Positions 44,722 through 52,253 of a DNA stretch of 64,000 nt are shown one piece after another. The DNA lies in the NCBI RefSeq assembly GCF_900110645.1, contig NZ_FOFB01000001.1, positions 62,001-126,000 of the forward strand. Direction: 5' to 3'. The stretch's first letter is position 1. Every line of letters starts with the position of its first letter. Source of the DNA: Neolewinella agarilytica. GTDB lineage: Bacteria > Bacteroidota > Bacteroidia > Chitinophagales > Saprospiraceae. The notes under the pieces were generated by a model. That model saw only the letters and a list, made by a program, of their open reading frames with translations. It was not told the origin of the DNA and did not search any database. The position numbers were made by a program, and so were the translations under genes.

Positions 44722-45894
44722 ATGCCCACAAAAAAGTGCCCTTTCAGTGATTTCCCCGACCCTTTTGCCGCCGCTCGTGAAGCGGAAGGTATTCAGGAAA
44801 TTGACGATCAGGGAGACCCCGTAAAAATGGTTCTGGGCCACCGAAACGTACGCAAAAGCGCCCATGACTGGAAGACTTATCAATCCGGTGCCAAACCCGG
44901 TAGAATAGTCGTCCCGTCCGAGGTTAACATCCGTGATATCAGGCAGATCCCCTTTGAGACGGACCCGCCAGAACATACTGCTTATCGCGCTTTAGTGGAA
45001 GCGTGGTTTCGCCGGCCACTGGAAGAAGCGTATGAAGCGGCACTTACTGAATTGATCAACAGTGAGCTTGATCGGGCGCTGAACGCAGGTGCCATGGAGG
45101 TCGTCCATGATTTTGCCTTACCCTTACAATCCCGTGCACTGACGTTGTTGCTCAACTGCCCCAGGCAGGAAGCCGAGCACTGGATCGGCTGGGGTACCCA
45201 CGTTTTCCGCAGTGATGATGACCCGCTGGACAGCGGCAAGGCCAATCAGCTCTATGACTACCTGGACGCAGAGATCGCCCGCGCCGGAAAGGACCCGGAA
45301 AACGGGACAGACCTTTACGCCCATCTGCTTCGGGCGGAATACAAAGGACGAAAGCTTACAATCGAGGAGATAAAAGGCGTGATGATCCTGACCTTCGCGG
45401 GTGGACGGGATACCGTCATCAACGCCGTCACCAACACCCTGGCCTATTTTGCCGGAAACCCCGAGGATTTAGCCCGGCTCAAAGAAAATCCGGACCTGAC
45501 CACCCGGGCAGTGGAAGAACTGGTGCGCTACTTCTCTCCCCTGACACACATGGGCCGGGTAGCCACCAAAGATGCCGAAGTAAGTGGTTGCCCCGTTGCC
45601 GCCAACACCAGAATCTCCCTGGCCTGGGCCGCCGCTAACCGGGACCCCGGCGTGTTCGAAAACCCGAACGAAGTGGTCATTGAACGGAAAGCCAACCCAC
45701 ACCTTGGTTTTGGCTTCGGTATTCACAAATGTCTGGGCGCTCCGCACGCCCGTCAGGTCTTAAAAGTCCTGATCAATGCACTCGCCAGGCGAGTAAATAA
45801 AATCGAAGTAACCAACTACGAAGACAATATCGAACAGTGGGGAGAATTCGAAAGGAAGGTCGGTTTTCACCGCCTTCAAATCCAGATATCCTAA
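44722..45894 (+). CDS. bacterial class I cytochrome P450
   Basis: The 390-aa soluble P450 has the I-helix oxygen-binding motif FAGGRDTV (225-232), the K-helix ExxR at 266-269, and the haem loop FGFGIHKCLGAPHAR with ligand C337. It resembles CYP101/CYP108-like terpenoid hydroxylases. It is the first gene of an operon with a putidaredoxin-like ferredoxin (29-bp gap) and a matching reductase, giving a complete electron chain from NAD(P)H to haem. Divergent AraC regulator. Substrate unknown. Confidence 0.95.
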   Translation: MPTKKCPFSDFPDPFAAAREAEGIQEIDDQGDPVKMVLGHRNVRKSAHDWKTYQSGAKPGRIVVPSEVNIRDIRQIPFETDPPEHTAYRALVEAWFRRPLEEAYEAALTELINSELDRALNAGAMEVVHDFALPLQSRALTLLLNCPRQEAEHWIGWGTHVFRSDDDPLDSGKANQLYDYLDAEIARAGKDPENGTDLYAHLLRAEYKGRKLTIEEIKGVMILTFAGGRDTVINAVTNTLAYFAGNPEDLARLKENPDLTTRAVEELVRYFSPLTHMGRVATKDAEVSGCPVAANTRISLAWAAANRDPGVFENPNEVVIERKANPHLGFGFGIHKCLGAPHARQVLKVLINALARRVNKIEVTNYEDNIEQWGEFERKVGFHRLQIQIS

Positions 45895-45923
45895 ACGACC
45901 AACGTAAATAAAAAGCAACGAAA

Positions 45924-46232
45924 ATGGCCAACATCACATTCATCACCCAGGCGGGAAAATCGCTGAAACTTGCAGCCGACTCCGGCTCCGTTATGGAGCT
46001 TGCCGTTAATAATAATGTACCCGGTATCGATGGTGATTGCGGAGGCGTCTGCTCCTGCGCTACCTGTCACGTACACGTCGCCCCTGAAGATTGGGAAAAA
46101 ACCGGTGCTCCGGGAGACCTGGAAAAAGACATGCTGGAGTTCGACGATAACGTCAACGAATTTAGCCGACTGAGCTGTCAGATTTCCATTACGGAGGCAT
46201 TGGACGGTATCACCCTTAAAGTTGCTAACTAA
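45924..46232 (+). CDS. putidaredoxin-type [2Fe-2S] ferredoxin
   Basis: The 102-aa ferredoxin has the adrenodoxin/putidaredoxin ligand pattern C39-x5-C45-x2-C48 and C85 (in RLSCQI), with DGDCGGVCSCATCHVHV as the cluster loop. An extra Cys (C43) lies in the loop. The TAA stop overlaps the ATG of the reductase gene by one base, so the two are translationally coupled. It carries electrons from the reductase to the P450. Confidence 0.95.
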   Translation: MANITFITQAGKSLKLAADSGSVMELAVNNNVPGIDGDCGGVCSCATCHVHVAPEDWEKTGAPGDLEKDMLEFDDNVNEFSRLSCQISITEALDGITLKVAN

Positions 46233-47485
46233 TGGTGGACAGAACGGCTCATCAAACCTGCCTCATCATCGGGGCCAGCCATGCGGGCGTAAATGCAGCT
46301 TTCGCGCTAAGGAAGCAGGGCTGGAAGGGAAACATTAAGCTCTTTGACCGGGAGCCCGAATTACCCTATCATCGCCCTCCCCTCTCCAAGGTTTTTCTTT
46401 CCGGGGACACTGGTGTTGAAGACAGTCTCCTTAAAGGTATCAGCAGTTATGAATCGGAGAATATTGATCTTCAGACGGGAAGGTCTGTAACCGAAATCCT
46501 GCCGAAGGATAAAATTGTCCGTTTATCGGACGGAGAGACCTGCTCCTATGACCAGCTTCTACTCGCTACGGGTGCCAGCCCCCTGATGCCTCCGATTCCC
46601 GGCTTAAAAAGCAGCCACAAAATTTTCGGGCTACGGACGGCAGCGGACGCCCGTGGTATCCGAAACGCTTTTTTTGCCAGCTCCGGAAAAAGGGTTGTGG
46701 TAATCGGGGGAGGATATATCGGGTTAGAGGCCGCAGCCTCCTTACGCAAACTTGGGGGCAGGGTGACCGTTTTGGAAAGAGAAGAGCGGGTTTTAGCCAG
46801 GGTTACTTCTCCGGAGATGTCAGCTTTCTTTACGCGCTTACATACTGACAAAGGCGTTAGCATTGCTACCGGGCGGAACGTAACTGCCATCGAAATAAAA
46901 GGGAGTGAGCTTGAAGTATTCTGCGGAGACGGATCACGATACGCCGCAGATATGCTTATCGTCGGCGTTGGTGTGGTGGTCAACACTGCGTTAGCACAAA
47001 TGGCCGGGTTGAAAATCTCCAACGGAATTGCGGTGAATGCCCGGATGCAGACTTCTGATCCGGACATTTACGCCATCGGAGACTGTACTTCCTTTTTTCA
47101 CCCGCGCTATAAAAAAGAAATTCGCCTGGAATCGGTGCAAAATGCCGTGGACCAGGCCAAAGTTGCCGCAGCGAATATCTGCGGCATTCCAACGGAGTAT
47201 GCTTCGCTTCCCTGGTTTTGGTCCGATCAGTTTGAGGTAAAGCTTCAGATGTGTGGCCTGGCATCGGGATACGATCGCTTGGTCGTTCGCCGGGAAGAAG
47301 GAGATGATCCACACCAGCATTCCTGTTGGTATTTCTCCGGCGACAAGCTGCTGGCGGTGGATGCCGTCAATCATGCCCGCGCTTACATGCTGGGCATGAA
47401 GTTGCTCAAAGAAGGCAAGCACCCGGCCCCGGAAAAACTAGAGGACCTCAGCCTGGCGTTGCACCCCAGGACGGTATTGGCTTAG
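46232..47485 (+). CDS. FAD-dependent ferredoxin reductase (putidaredoxin reductase type)
   Basis: The 417-aa flavoprotein has the FAD motif IIGASHAGVNAA at the N-terminus (serine in place of the second Gly), the RPPLSK motif of oxygenase-coupled reductases and the NAD motif VVIGGGYIGLEAAASL. It also has YAIGDCTSF and a C-terminal reductase domain with WFWSDQFEVKLQM. It passes electrons from NAD(P)H to the ferredoxin encoded just upstream. Confidence 0.95.
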   Translation: MVDRTAHQTCLIIGASHAGVNAAFALRKQGWKGNIKLFDREPELPYHRPPLSKVFLSGDTGVEDSLLKGISSYESENIDLQTGRSVTEILPKDKIVRLSDGETCSYDQLLLATGASPLMPPIPGLKSSHKIFGLRTAADARGIRNAFFASSGKRVVVIGGGYIGLEAAASLRKLGGRVTVLEREERVLARVTSPEMSAFFTRLHTDKGVSIATGRNVTAIEIKGSELEVFCGDGSRYAADMLIVGVGVVVNTALAQMAGLKISNGIAVNARMQTSDPDIYAIGDCTSFFHPRYKKEIRLESVQNAVDQAKVAAANICGIPTEYASLPWFWSDQFEVKLQMCGLASGYDRLVVRREEGDDPHQHSCWYFSGDKLLAVDAVNHARAYMLGMKLLKEGKHPAPEKLEDLSLALHPRTVLA

Positions 47486-47490
47486 CAACA

Positions 47491-47507
47491 GGCGCGAACG
47501 CAGGTGC
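47491..47507 (+). repeat. copy of the dispersed GC-rich motif
   Basis: GGCGCGAACGCAGGTGC begins 6 bases after the reductase stop codon. The following GAAAGGTTAAACAGCAAAG resembles the interior of the element at 43386. No right end was found, so this is a solo end or a truncated copy. Confidence 0.65.
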
Positions 47508-47621
47508 TATGAAAGGTTAAACAGCAAAGCAGAAACAACTGCTATTCTTATCGTGAGGCAACTTAAATCTAAGCTTTCACTTTTTTCTGAAACCAAACGC
47601 CGCCCCAATCGTTCCTTCTGC

Positions 47622-48362
47622 ATGGCAACAACTGATCACAACGTAATAAAGCCTTACGGCGAAGAAGACTCCAAGAAAGCTGAAGTTGGCAAGATGTTTG
47701 ACAGCATCGCCCCGAACTACGACCTGCTCAACCGGGGCACCTCTCTGGGAGTGGATACGCTTTGGCGGGCCAAGATGATTAAACAGCTCGACTCCGCCGT
47801 GCATAAGAAGATTCTGGACGTAGCCACGGGCACCGCCGACGTTGCCATCCAGACCATAAAGCGGGCGAACGTAGACCACGTCACCGGGCTGGACCTGAGT
47901 GAGGGAATGTTGAAATACGGCCGAAAGAAGGTTTCAGCGGCGGGGCTGGATGATCGGATCACCCTGGTTCAGGGTGACAGTGAGGACCTTCCTTACGAGG
48001 ATGATTCCTTCGATGCCGTCACCGTTTCTTTCGGCGTCCGCAACTTTGAAAACCTGGAAAAAGGCCTGGCAGAAATGCGTCGTGTACTTCGTCCGGGAGG
48101 AAAATTAGTGATTCTGGAGTTCAGCCGTATTACCTTTGCGCCCATTCGTTGGGGCTTTAATTTCTACTTCGGTAAAATTATGCCGCTAATCGGACGTTTA
48201 CAGTCCAAAGATCCCCGAGCATACGCCTATCTCTTTGAGAGCGTCCAGGCATTCCCCAGTGGAAAAGCCTTCACGGACAAGCTTGACAAGCTGGGCTATA
48301 AACAGACTGAATGCAAAGCGTTAACTTTCGGAATTGCCTCCATTTATACGGCCGTGAAGTAA
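47622..48362 (+). CDS. ubiE: demethylmenaquinone methyltransferase (MenG/UbiE)
   Basis: The 246-aa SAM-dependent methyltransferase has the UbiE signatures: MFDSIAPNYDLLNRGTSLGVDTLWR, the SAM-binding ILDVATGTADVA, VTVSFGVRNFENLEKGLAEMRRVLRPGG and ILEFS. It performs the last step of menaquinone synthesis. The frame extends upstream to a GTG, but the ATG at 47622 gives the normal length. It overlaps the next gene, as ubiE and porT-like genes often do in Bacteroidota. Confidence 0.94.
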   Translation: MATTDHNVIKPYGEEDSKKAEVGKMFDSIAPNYDLLNRGTSLGVDTLWRAKMIKQLDSAVHKKILDVATGTADVAIQTIKRANVDHVTGLDLSEGMLKYGRKKVSAAGLDDRITLVQGDSEDLPYEDDSFDAVTVSFGVRNFENLEKGLAEMRRVLRPGGKLVILEFSRITFAPIRWGFNFYFGKIMPLIGRLQSKDPRAYAYLFESVQAFPSGKAFTDKLDKLGYKQTECKALTFGIASIYTAVK

Positions 48363-49057
48363 TCCTCACCCTGCTGCTGGTGGTATTTCTTTGCACCTGC
48401 GGCCGCGCCCAATTCGTGGGCGGCAAGAACTACAATTTCCAGGATTTCCAGGCTAAACCTTTCTACTTTGGCCTCACCCTGGGCTTTAACTCCAGCCGGT
48501 ACACCCCGTTTCGGAGTGAAGAATTTTTGTTCAGCGACACCATCGTGTCCGTCAAAAGTTTATCGGGCCCGGGCTTCAACCTGAACATGATTGCTAACCT
48601 GAAGATCGGTAAGTACTTCGACTTCCGCTTCCTTCCGGGCTTCAGCTTCGCCGAGCGCCGGCTGAACTACGAACAGCAAAACCGCGGCCGTTCCGACCTG
48701 CAGGAATCCGTCCAATCTGTTTTCGTAGAGCTTCCCTTTCACTTCCGCTATAAGTCGGCGCCTTACCACGACAAACGGCTTTTCCTCATTGCCGGGGTAA
48801 AGTATAGCTTCGATGTGGCCAGCGAGAGCCGCACCCGGCAGTCCGATAACCTGGTGCGGATTAGTCCGCACGATTTCCACGTCGAGTACGGCGCCGGAAT
48901 GCAGTTCTTCTTTGATTATTTCATCTTCTCACCGGAGTTCAAGGTCAGTCAGGGTATCGGCAATACCCTGCTCTTCAACCCTAACCTACCGCAGAGTACG
49001 GTGCTGGATAAGGTATTGAGCCGAACGTTTACGATTTCGTTTCATATTGAGGGGTAG
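48311..49057 (+). CDS. PorT-like outer-membrane beta-barrel protein
   Basis: The 248-aa protein has a signal region (VILTLLLVVFLCTCGRAQ) and alternating beta-strands: YFGLTLGFNSSRY, NLNMIANLKIGKYFDFRFLPGFSFAERRL as separate strands, VFVELPFHFRYKS, FHVEYGAGMQFFFDYFIFSPEFKVSQG. PorT is an assembly factor of type IX secretion and is commonly placed next to ubiE. The only plausible start (ATG 48311) overlaps ubiE by 52 bases and gives a long n-region. The codons for CTCGRAQ match the dispersed GC-rich motif (48390-48410). Confidence 0.85.
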   Translation: MQSVNFRNCLHLYGREVILTLLLVVFLCTCGRAQFVGGKNYNFQDFQAKPFYFGLTLGFNSSRYTPFRSEEFLFSDTIVSVKSLSGPGFNLNMIANLKIGKYFDFRFLPGFSFAERRLNYEQQNRGRSDLQESVQSVFVELPFHFRYKSAPYHDKRLFLIAGVKYSFDVASESRTRQSDNLVRISPHDFHVEYGAGMQFFFDYFIFSPEFKVSQGIGNTLLFNPNLPQSTVLDKVLSRTFTISFHIEG

Positions 49058-49199
49058 GATAGAGCCTTATTGGGGTTACCCCCCGCAGGCAGCCCCGAAG
49101 CGAAACCCAACTTGCGTTCCCAGGCTCTGCGAGCTGCCACAACGGGATCCAGTGAACGAAAACCCTAAAAGGCCAGTAGCCACGACCAGAAAACGCTTA

Positions 49200-49658
49200 T
49201 TACACGACGTAGCGACGCATTCCTCTACGTACCGCCTCCAGCGTAAGTGCATACACAAAATGCCCGGCAAACTCATTGACAGCGTAAGCTGGCTTTACCT
49301 CCGTTGGCCAGGGCTCTAAATCTAGTGCCGGAACAACTGATCCGTGCGTCAGAGCATAAAACCCCAGCCCGAAGGGAGCGCCTAAACCACTCGTTATCTC
49401 TGGCACCACTTCACCGGAGACACCGTACAGAACGCCCGTACCAACACCAAAAGTAACGTGGATCCCCATGGAAGCCCGATCCTTTTCTTTATCGCTTAGC
49501 GTCCGTTCAGTGATGCGCTGCGCAATTATTGCCGGCGGCGTGTCTGTATCCTCATCACGAACGGGGAAGTAATCTTCCCAGACAGTTTTGGCGATGGTCG
49601 CTGCTACTCCGGCAACGAAACCACACAGGGCGCCTTTGAGTAAGTTTTCCGAAGTCAT
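49200..49658 (-). CDS. DUF1440/YagU-like membrane protein
   Basis: The 152-aa protein begins LLKGALCGFVAGVAATIAKTVWE, a Gly/Ala-rich membrane helix. Central segments follow (SMGIHVTFGVGTGVLYGVSGE; GLGFYALTHGSVVPALDL), and it ends with AVNEFAGHFVYALTLEAVRRGMRR, which resembles the tail of the inner-membrane protein YagU (DUF1440). Function unknown. It stands alone on the minus strand. Confidence 0.65.
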   Translation of the reverse strand: MTSENLLKGALCGFVAGVAATIAKTVWEDYFPVRDEDTDTPPAIIAQRITERTLSDKEKDRASMGIHVTFGVGTGVLYGVSGEVVPEITSGLGAPFGLGFYALTHGSVVPALDLEPWPTEVKPAYAVNEFAGHFVYALTLEAVRRGMRRYVV

Positions 49659-50020
49659 CTTATGCTTTTTCCTCTATAACCTGAAGAATAGCGGAAGATG
49701 TTCGTTTTGCCTACGCTTATAGTGCATTTCTCCTCACGACAGGGGAATTTGCCCCGCCTGATTCGTGTACTACTGTCCGTAAAGCGCTTCAAAACGCAAA
49801 AACATGAGTCATCCCTAATTTTCGGATTAGATGACGGTGTTTTCTGGCAAAAAATAGGATTTTTAGCGATCAGCGGACAGCATTCAGGCAAAACGGCTCT
49901 GAATGCTGTCCGCTGATCGCTTTTTTATACCGACCGAACCAGGTTCCATCCGAGAAAACACAGAAAAGGCTGCCCAAACTCCGGGATGAGCCATGTTTCA
50001 TGGAATGTACAGGTCAAAAC
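49659..50020. other. 362-bp intergenic region carrying a long terminator hairpin
   Basis: Apart from the 22-bp hairpin annotated at 49866-49927, nothing convincing is seen. Two overlapping ORFs of about 75 codons, one per strand, have no family features. Confidence 0.5.
49866..49927. terminator. 22-bp perfect hairpin, probable bidirectional terminator of tpiA
   Basis: The arms 49866-49887 and 49899-49920 are perfectly complementary over 22 bp with an 11-base loop. TTTTTTAT follows on the plus strand; on the minus strand CTAAAAATCCTATTTTTT follows. The inner stem CAGCATTCAG/CTGAATGCTG is the same as in the terminator at 1150-1189. The only gene reading into it is tpiA on the minus strand. Confidence 0.75.
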
Positions 50021-50773
50021 TTACCGCGCCTTAATAATCGGCACAAAGTTCTCCACACTCAGGCTGGCACCGCCCACCAGACCACCGTCTACGTCAGGCA
50101 TACCAAATATTTCTTCCGCGTTGGCGGGCTTCACAGAACCGCCGTAGAGAATGGTCACATTAGCAGCAATCTCGCTGCCGAACTGATTGTCGATCATCCG
50201 GCGGATGTGCGCGTGCATATCCTGCGCTTGCTGCGGGCTGGCCGTAACGCCCGTGCCAATAGCCCAAACGGGTTCATAGGCAATAACCACTTCTTTAATT
50301 TGATCACGGGACAGGCTAAAGAGTGCTTCCTCAATCTGCTTACTCACCACCATTTCGTGGTTACCCGCTTCACGGACGTTGAGTTTTTCTCCACAACAAT
50401 AAATCGGCTTAATGCCTGCAGCGAGGGCTTTCAATACCTTAGTATTGATGAGGGAGTCATCTTCATTAAAGTACTCTCTCCGCTCACTGTGGCCGAGAAT
50501 AACGTAGTCGATTCCGGCGTCAGCCAGCATCGAAGCACTCAACTCTCCGGTGTAGGCTCCCTTATCTTCGTGGTGCATGTTCTGCGCAGCAACGAAATAG
50601 CCAGGGTTGGCAGCAGTAACCGCCTTAACCTGCATCAACTGAATGGCGGGTACACCAAAGACAACCTTTGTGGAGGGTGTTCCAGCGGCAGCAATCACGC
50701 CTTCGGCCAGTGCTTTACCTTCTGTGGGGGTAGTGTTCATTTTCCAGTTTCCGGCAACCATTGTTCGTGACAT
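50021..50773 (-). CDS. tpiA: triosephosphate isomerase
   Basis: The 250-aa glycolytic enzyme interconverts dihydroxyacetone phosphate and glyceraldehyde 3-phosphate. Signatures: MVAGNWKMN with the catalytic Lys, YVILGHSERREYF with the catalytic His, VIAYEPVWAIGTG with the catalytic Glu, and LYGGSVKPANAEEIF. The reading frame continues 36 codons upstream, but MSRTMVAGNWKMN at 50773 is the standard start. A 20-bp repeat copy begins 7 bases before the start codon. Confidence 0.97.
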   Translation of the reverse strand: MSRTMVAGNWKMNTTPTEGKALAEGVIAAAGTPSTKVVFGVPAIQLMQVKAVTAANPGYFVAAQNMHHEDKGAYTGELSASMLADAGIDYVILGHSERREYFNEDDSLINTKVLKALAAGIKPIYCCGEKLNVREAGNHEMVVSKQIEEALFSLSRDQIKEVVIAYEPVWAIGTGVTASPQQAQDMHAHIRRMIDNQFGSEIAANVTILYGGSVKPANAEEIFGMPDVDGGLVGGASLSVENFVPIIKAR

Positions 50774-50779
50774 AGTACT

Positions 50780-50937
50780 GTAGTTTTGTAGTAATGTAGT
50801 TTTGTAGAGGCTACCGCACGTTGGAGGAACGATAACTAAAATCAGGGGTTCTTTCTTAAGGGGATATTTATGTAATCGCAATCAGGTAAGCAATAAGAAG
50901 CACCTCCAACGCAAGCACTACATTACTACAAAACTAC
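50780..50937. repeat. 20-bp perfect inverted repeat between tpiA and bioB
   Basis: GTAGTTTTGTAGTAATGTAG (50780-50799) and its exact complement (50918-50937) enclose 118 bases, and each arm contains a GTAGT repeat. The left arm lies in the tpiA 5' region; the right arm is 17 bases from the end of bioB. No ORF is present inside. Confidence 0.85.
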
Positions 50938-50954
50938 CCGGCTACAATACTATT

Positions 50955-52037
50955 TTACTTCCGCTTCGCTTCGTTCCGTTCAATTTTATGTCCGGGCCGG
51001 CTCCACTTGATCCGGGTTTTCTCTCCGGGGGCACCGGGGTCTTCGGTTATGGCGGGTTTTTCGCCTTTAGCGTAGGGTGCCGTAGGGCGGAGGCCGAGCG
51101 CGTTGAACATTTCGAGGTCCTCGAAAGCTTCGGGGTTTGGAGTAGTGAGCAGTTTATCTCCCGCAAAGATAGAACCCGCCCCCGCCAGGAAGCAGAGGGC
51201 CTGGCCTTCGGGGCTCATCGTCGTACGGCCGGCGCTGAGACGAACCGTACAGTTGGGCATCACGATTCGGGTGACGGCGATCATGCGGACCATCTCGAAG
51301 ATGTTCACCTGCTGCTGGTCTTCCAGCGGAGTGCCTTCCACGGCAACGAGTGCGTTGATGGGCACGGACTCTGGCTGGGGCGTCAGGCTGGCCAGGGTAA
51401 GGAGCATCTTCAGCCGATCGTCGATGCTTTCGCCCATACCAATGATACCGCCGGAACAGACCGTAAGGCCGGCTTTGCGGGCGTTACCGATGGTGTCCAG
51501 GCGGTCCTGGTAGCCACGGGTAGAGATCACTTCTTTGTAGTACTCTTCGGAAGAGTCCAGGTTATGGTTGTAGGCGTAGAGGCCGGCAGCGGCCAGGCGC
51601 TCCGCCTGATTGGGCGTCAACATGCCGAGAGTCGCGCAGACCTCCATATCGAGGCCATTGACGGTACGGACGAGATCCAGCACCTGCTCAAATTCTTCGT
51701 CATCGCGCACGTTACGCCAGGCAGCGCCCATGCAAAGGCGGCTCGAGCCCAGGCCTTTGGCGCGTTCGGCAGCGGTTTTCACCTGCTCTACGGTCATCAG
51801 GGCATTCTCCTCGATGTCCGTGTGATAACGGGCGGCCTGCGGGCAGTAGCCGCAGTCTTCCGGGCATCCACCAGTCTTGATGCTGAGCAGGCTGCTCATC
51901 TGCACTTCATTGGGGTCATGATGCTCCCGGTGCACGGAAGCAGCACGGAAGACGAGGTCCATCATCGGCTGTTGGTAGAGGTCACGAACCTCATCAAGGG
52001 TCCAGCGGCGGAGAATAGGGTCAGTCTTTACGGTCAT
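50955..52037 (-). CDS. bioB: biotin synthase
   Basis: The 360-aa radical SAM enzyme inserts sulfur into dethiobiotin. It has the cluster motif C58-PED-C62-GY-C65 in SIKTGGCPEDCGYCPQ, YNHNLDSSEEYY, GGIIGMGES and VRLSAGRTTM with the Arg that binds the auxiliary [2Fe-2S] cluster. The ATG at 52037 (MTVKTDPILRRW) is chosen over one 24 bases upstream. Biotin would serve the acyl-CoA carboxylase at 2808. Octamer repeats lie about 45 bases upstream of the start. Confidence 0.96.
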   Translation of the reverse strand: MTVKTDPILRRWTLDEVRDLYQQPMMDLVFRAASVHREHHDPNEVQMSSLLSIKTGGCPEDCGYCPQAARYHTDIEENALMTVEQVKTAAERAKGLGSSRLCMGAAWRNVRDDEEFEQVLDLVRTVNGLDMEVCATLGMLTPNQAERLAAAGLYAYNHNLDSSEEYYKEVISTRGYQDRLDTIGNARKAGLTVCSGGIIGMGESIDDRLKMLLTLASLTPQPESVPINALVAVEGTPLEDQQQVNIFEMVRMIAVTRIVMPNCTVRLSAGRTTMSPEGQALCFLAGAGSIFAGDKLLTTPNPEAFEDLEMFNALGLRPTAPYAKGEKPAITEDPGAPGEKTRIKWSRPGHKIERNEAKRK

Positions 52038-52080
52038 ACGGATCGTTTTTAGCGCTGGCAAATGTAGGGAATAGTGAAGG

Positions 52081-52112
52081 AATGAATGGGAGAATGAAGG
52101 AATGAGAAAATG
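52081..52112. repeat. AATGARRG-type short tandem repeat upstream of bioB
   Basis: Units AATGAATGGGAG, AATGAAGG, AATGAGAA follow one another. It is a short, degenerate relative of the octamer array at 60021-60100, and both lie upstream of minus-strand start codons. Confidence 0.55.
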
Positions 52113-52146
52113 TACTAACCATTATCTTCCCCGGGGCAAATGTTTT

Positions 52147-52253
52147 GTGGGCGCGAACGCAGGTGCAAGGGAAGGTTTTAGAGGGCAATGCTGAAAAAGT
52201 CAGCGTACGCTCATTGCTTTTCAACTTTCCACTGCACCTGCGCCAGCGCCCAC
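52147..52253. mobile_element. 107-bp MITE-like element with 21-bp inverted ends
   Basis: The ends 52147-52167 and 52233-52253 are inverted repeats identical at 18 of 21 positions (outer GTGGGCGC, inner CGCAGGTGCA; only the 3 central bases differ). Inside, GCAATG/CATTGC and the palindrome AGCGTACGCT can fold further. There is no ORF. The right end abuts the stop codon of the phospholipase-like gene (52254). No clear target-site duplication was seen. Ends belong to the dispersed GC-rich motif family. Confidence 0.7.

Noticed and set aside
50988-52052. Plus-strand ORF of 354 codons over bioB
   Set aside because: Shadow of bioB, whose radical SAM motif and full-length conservation are clear.
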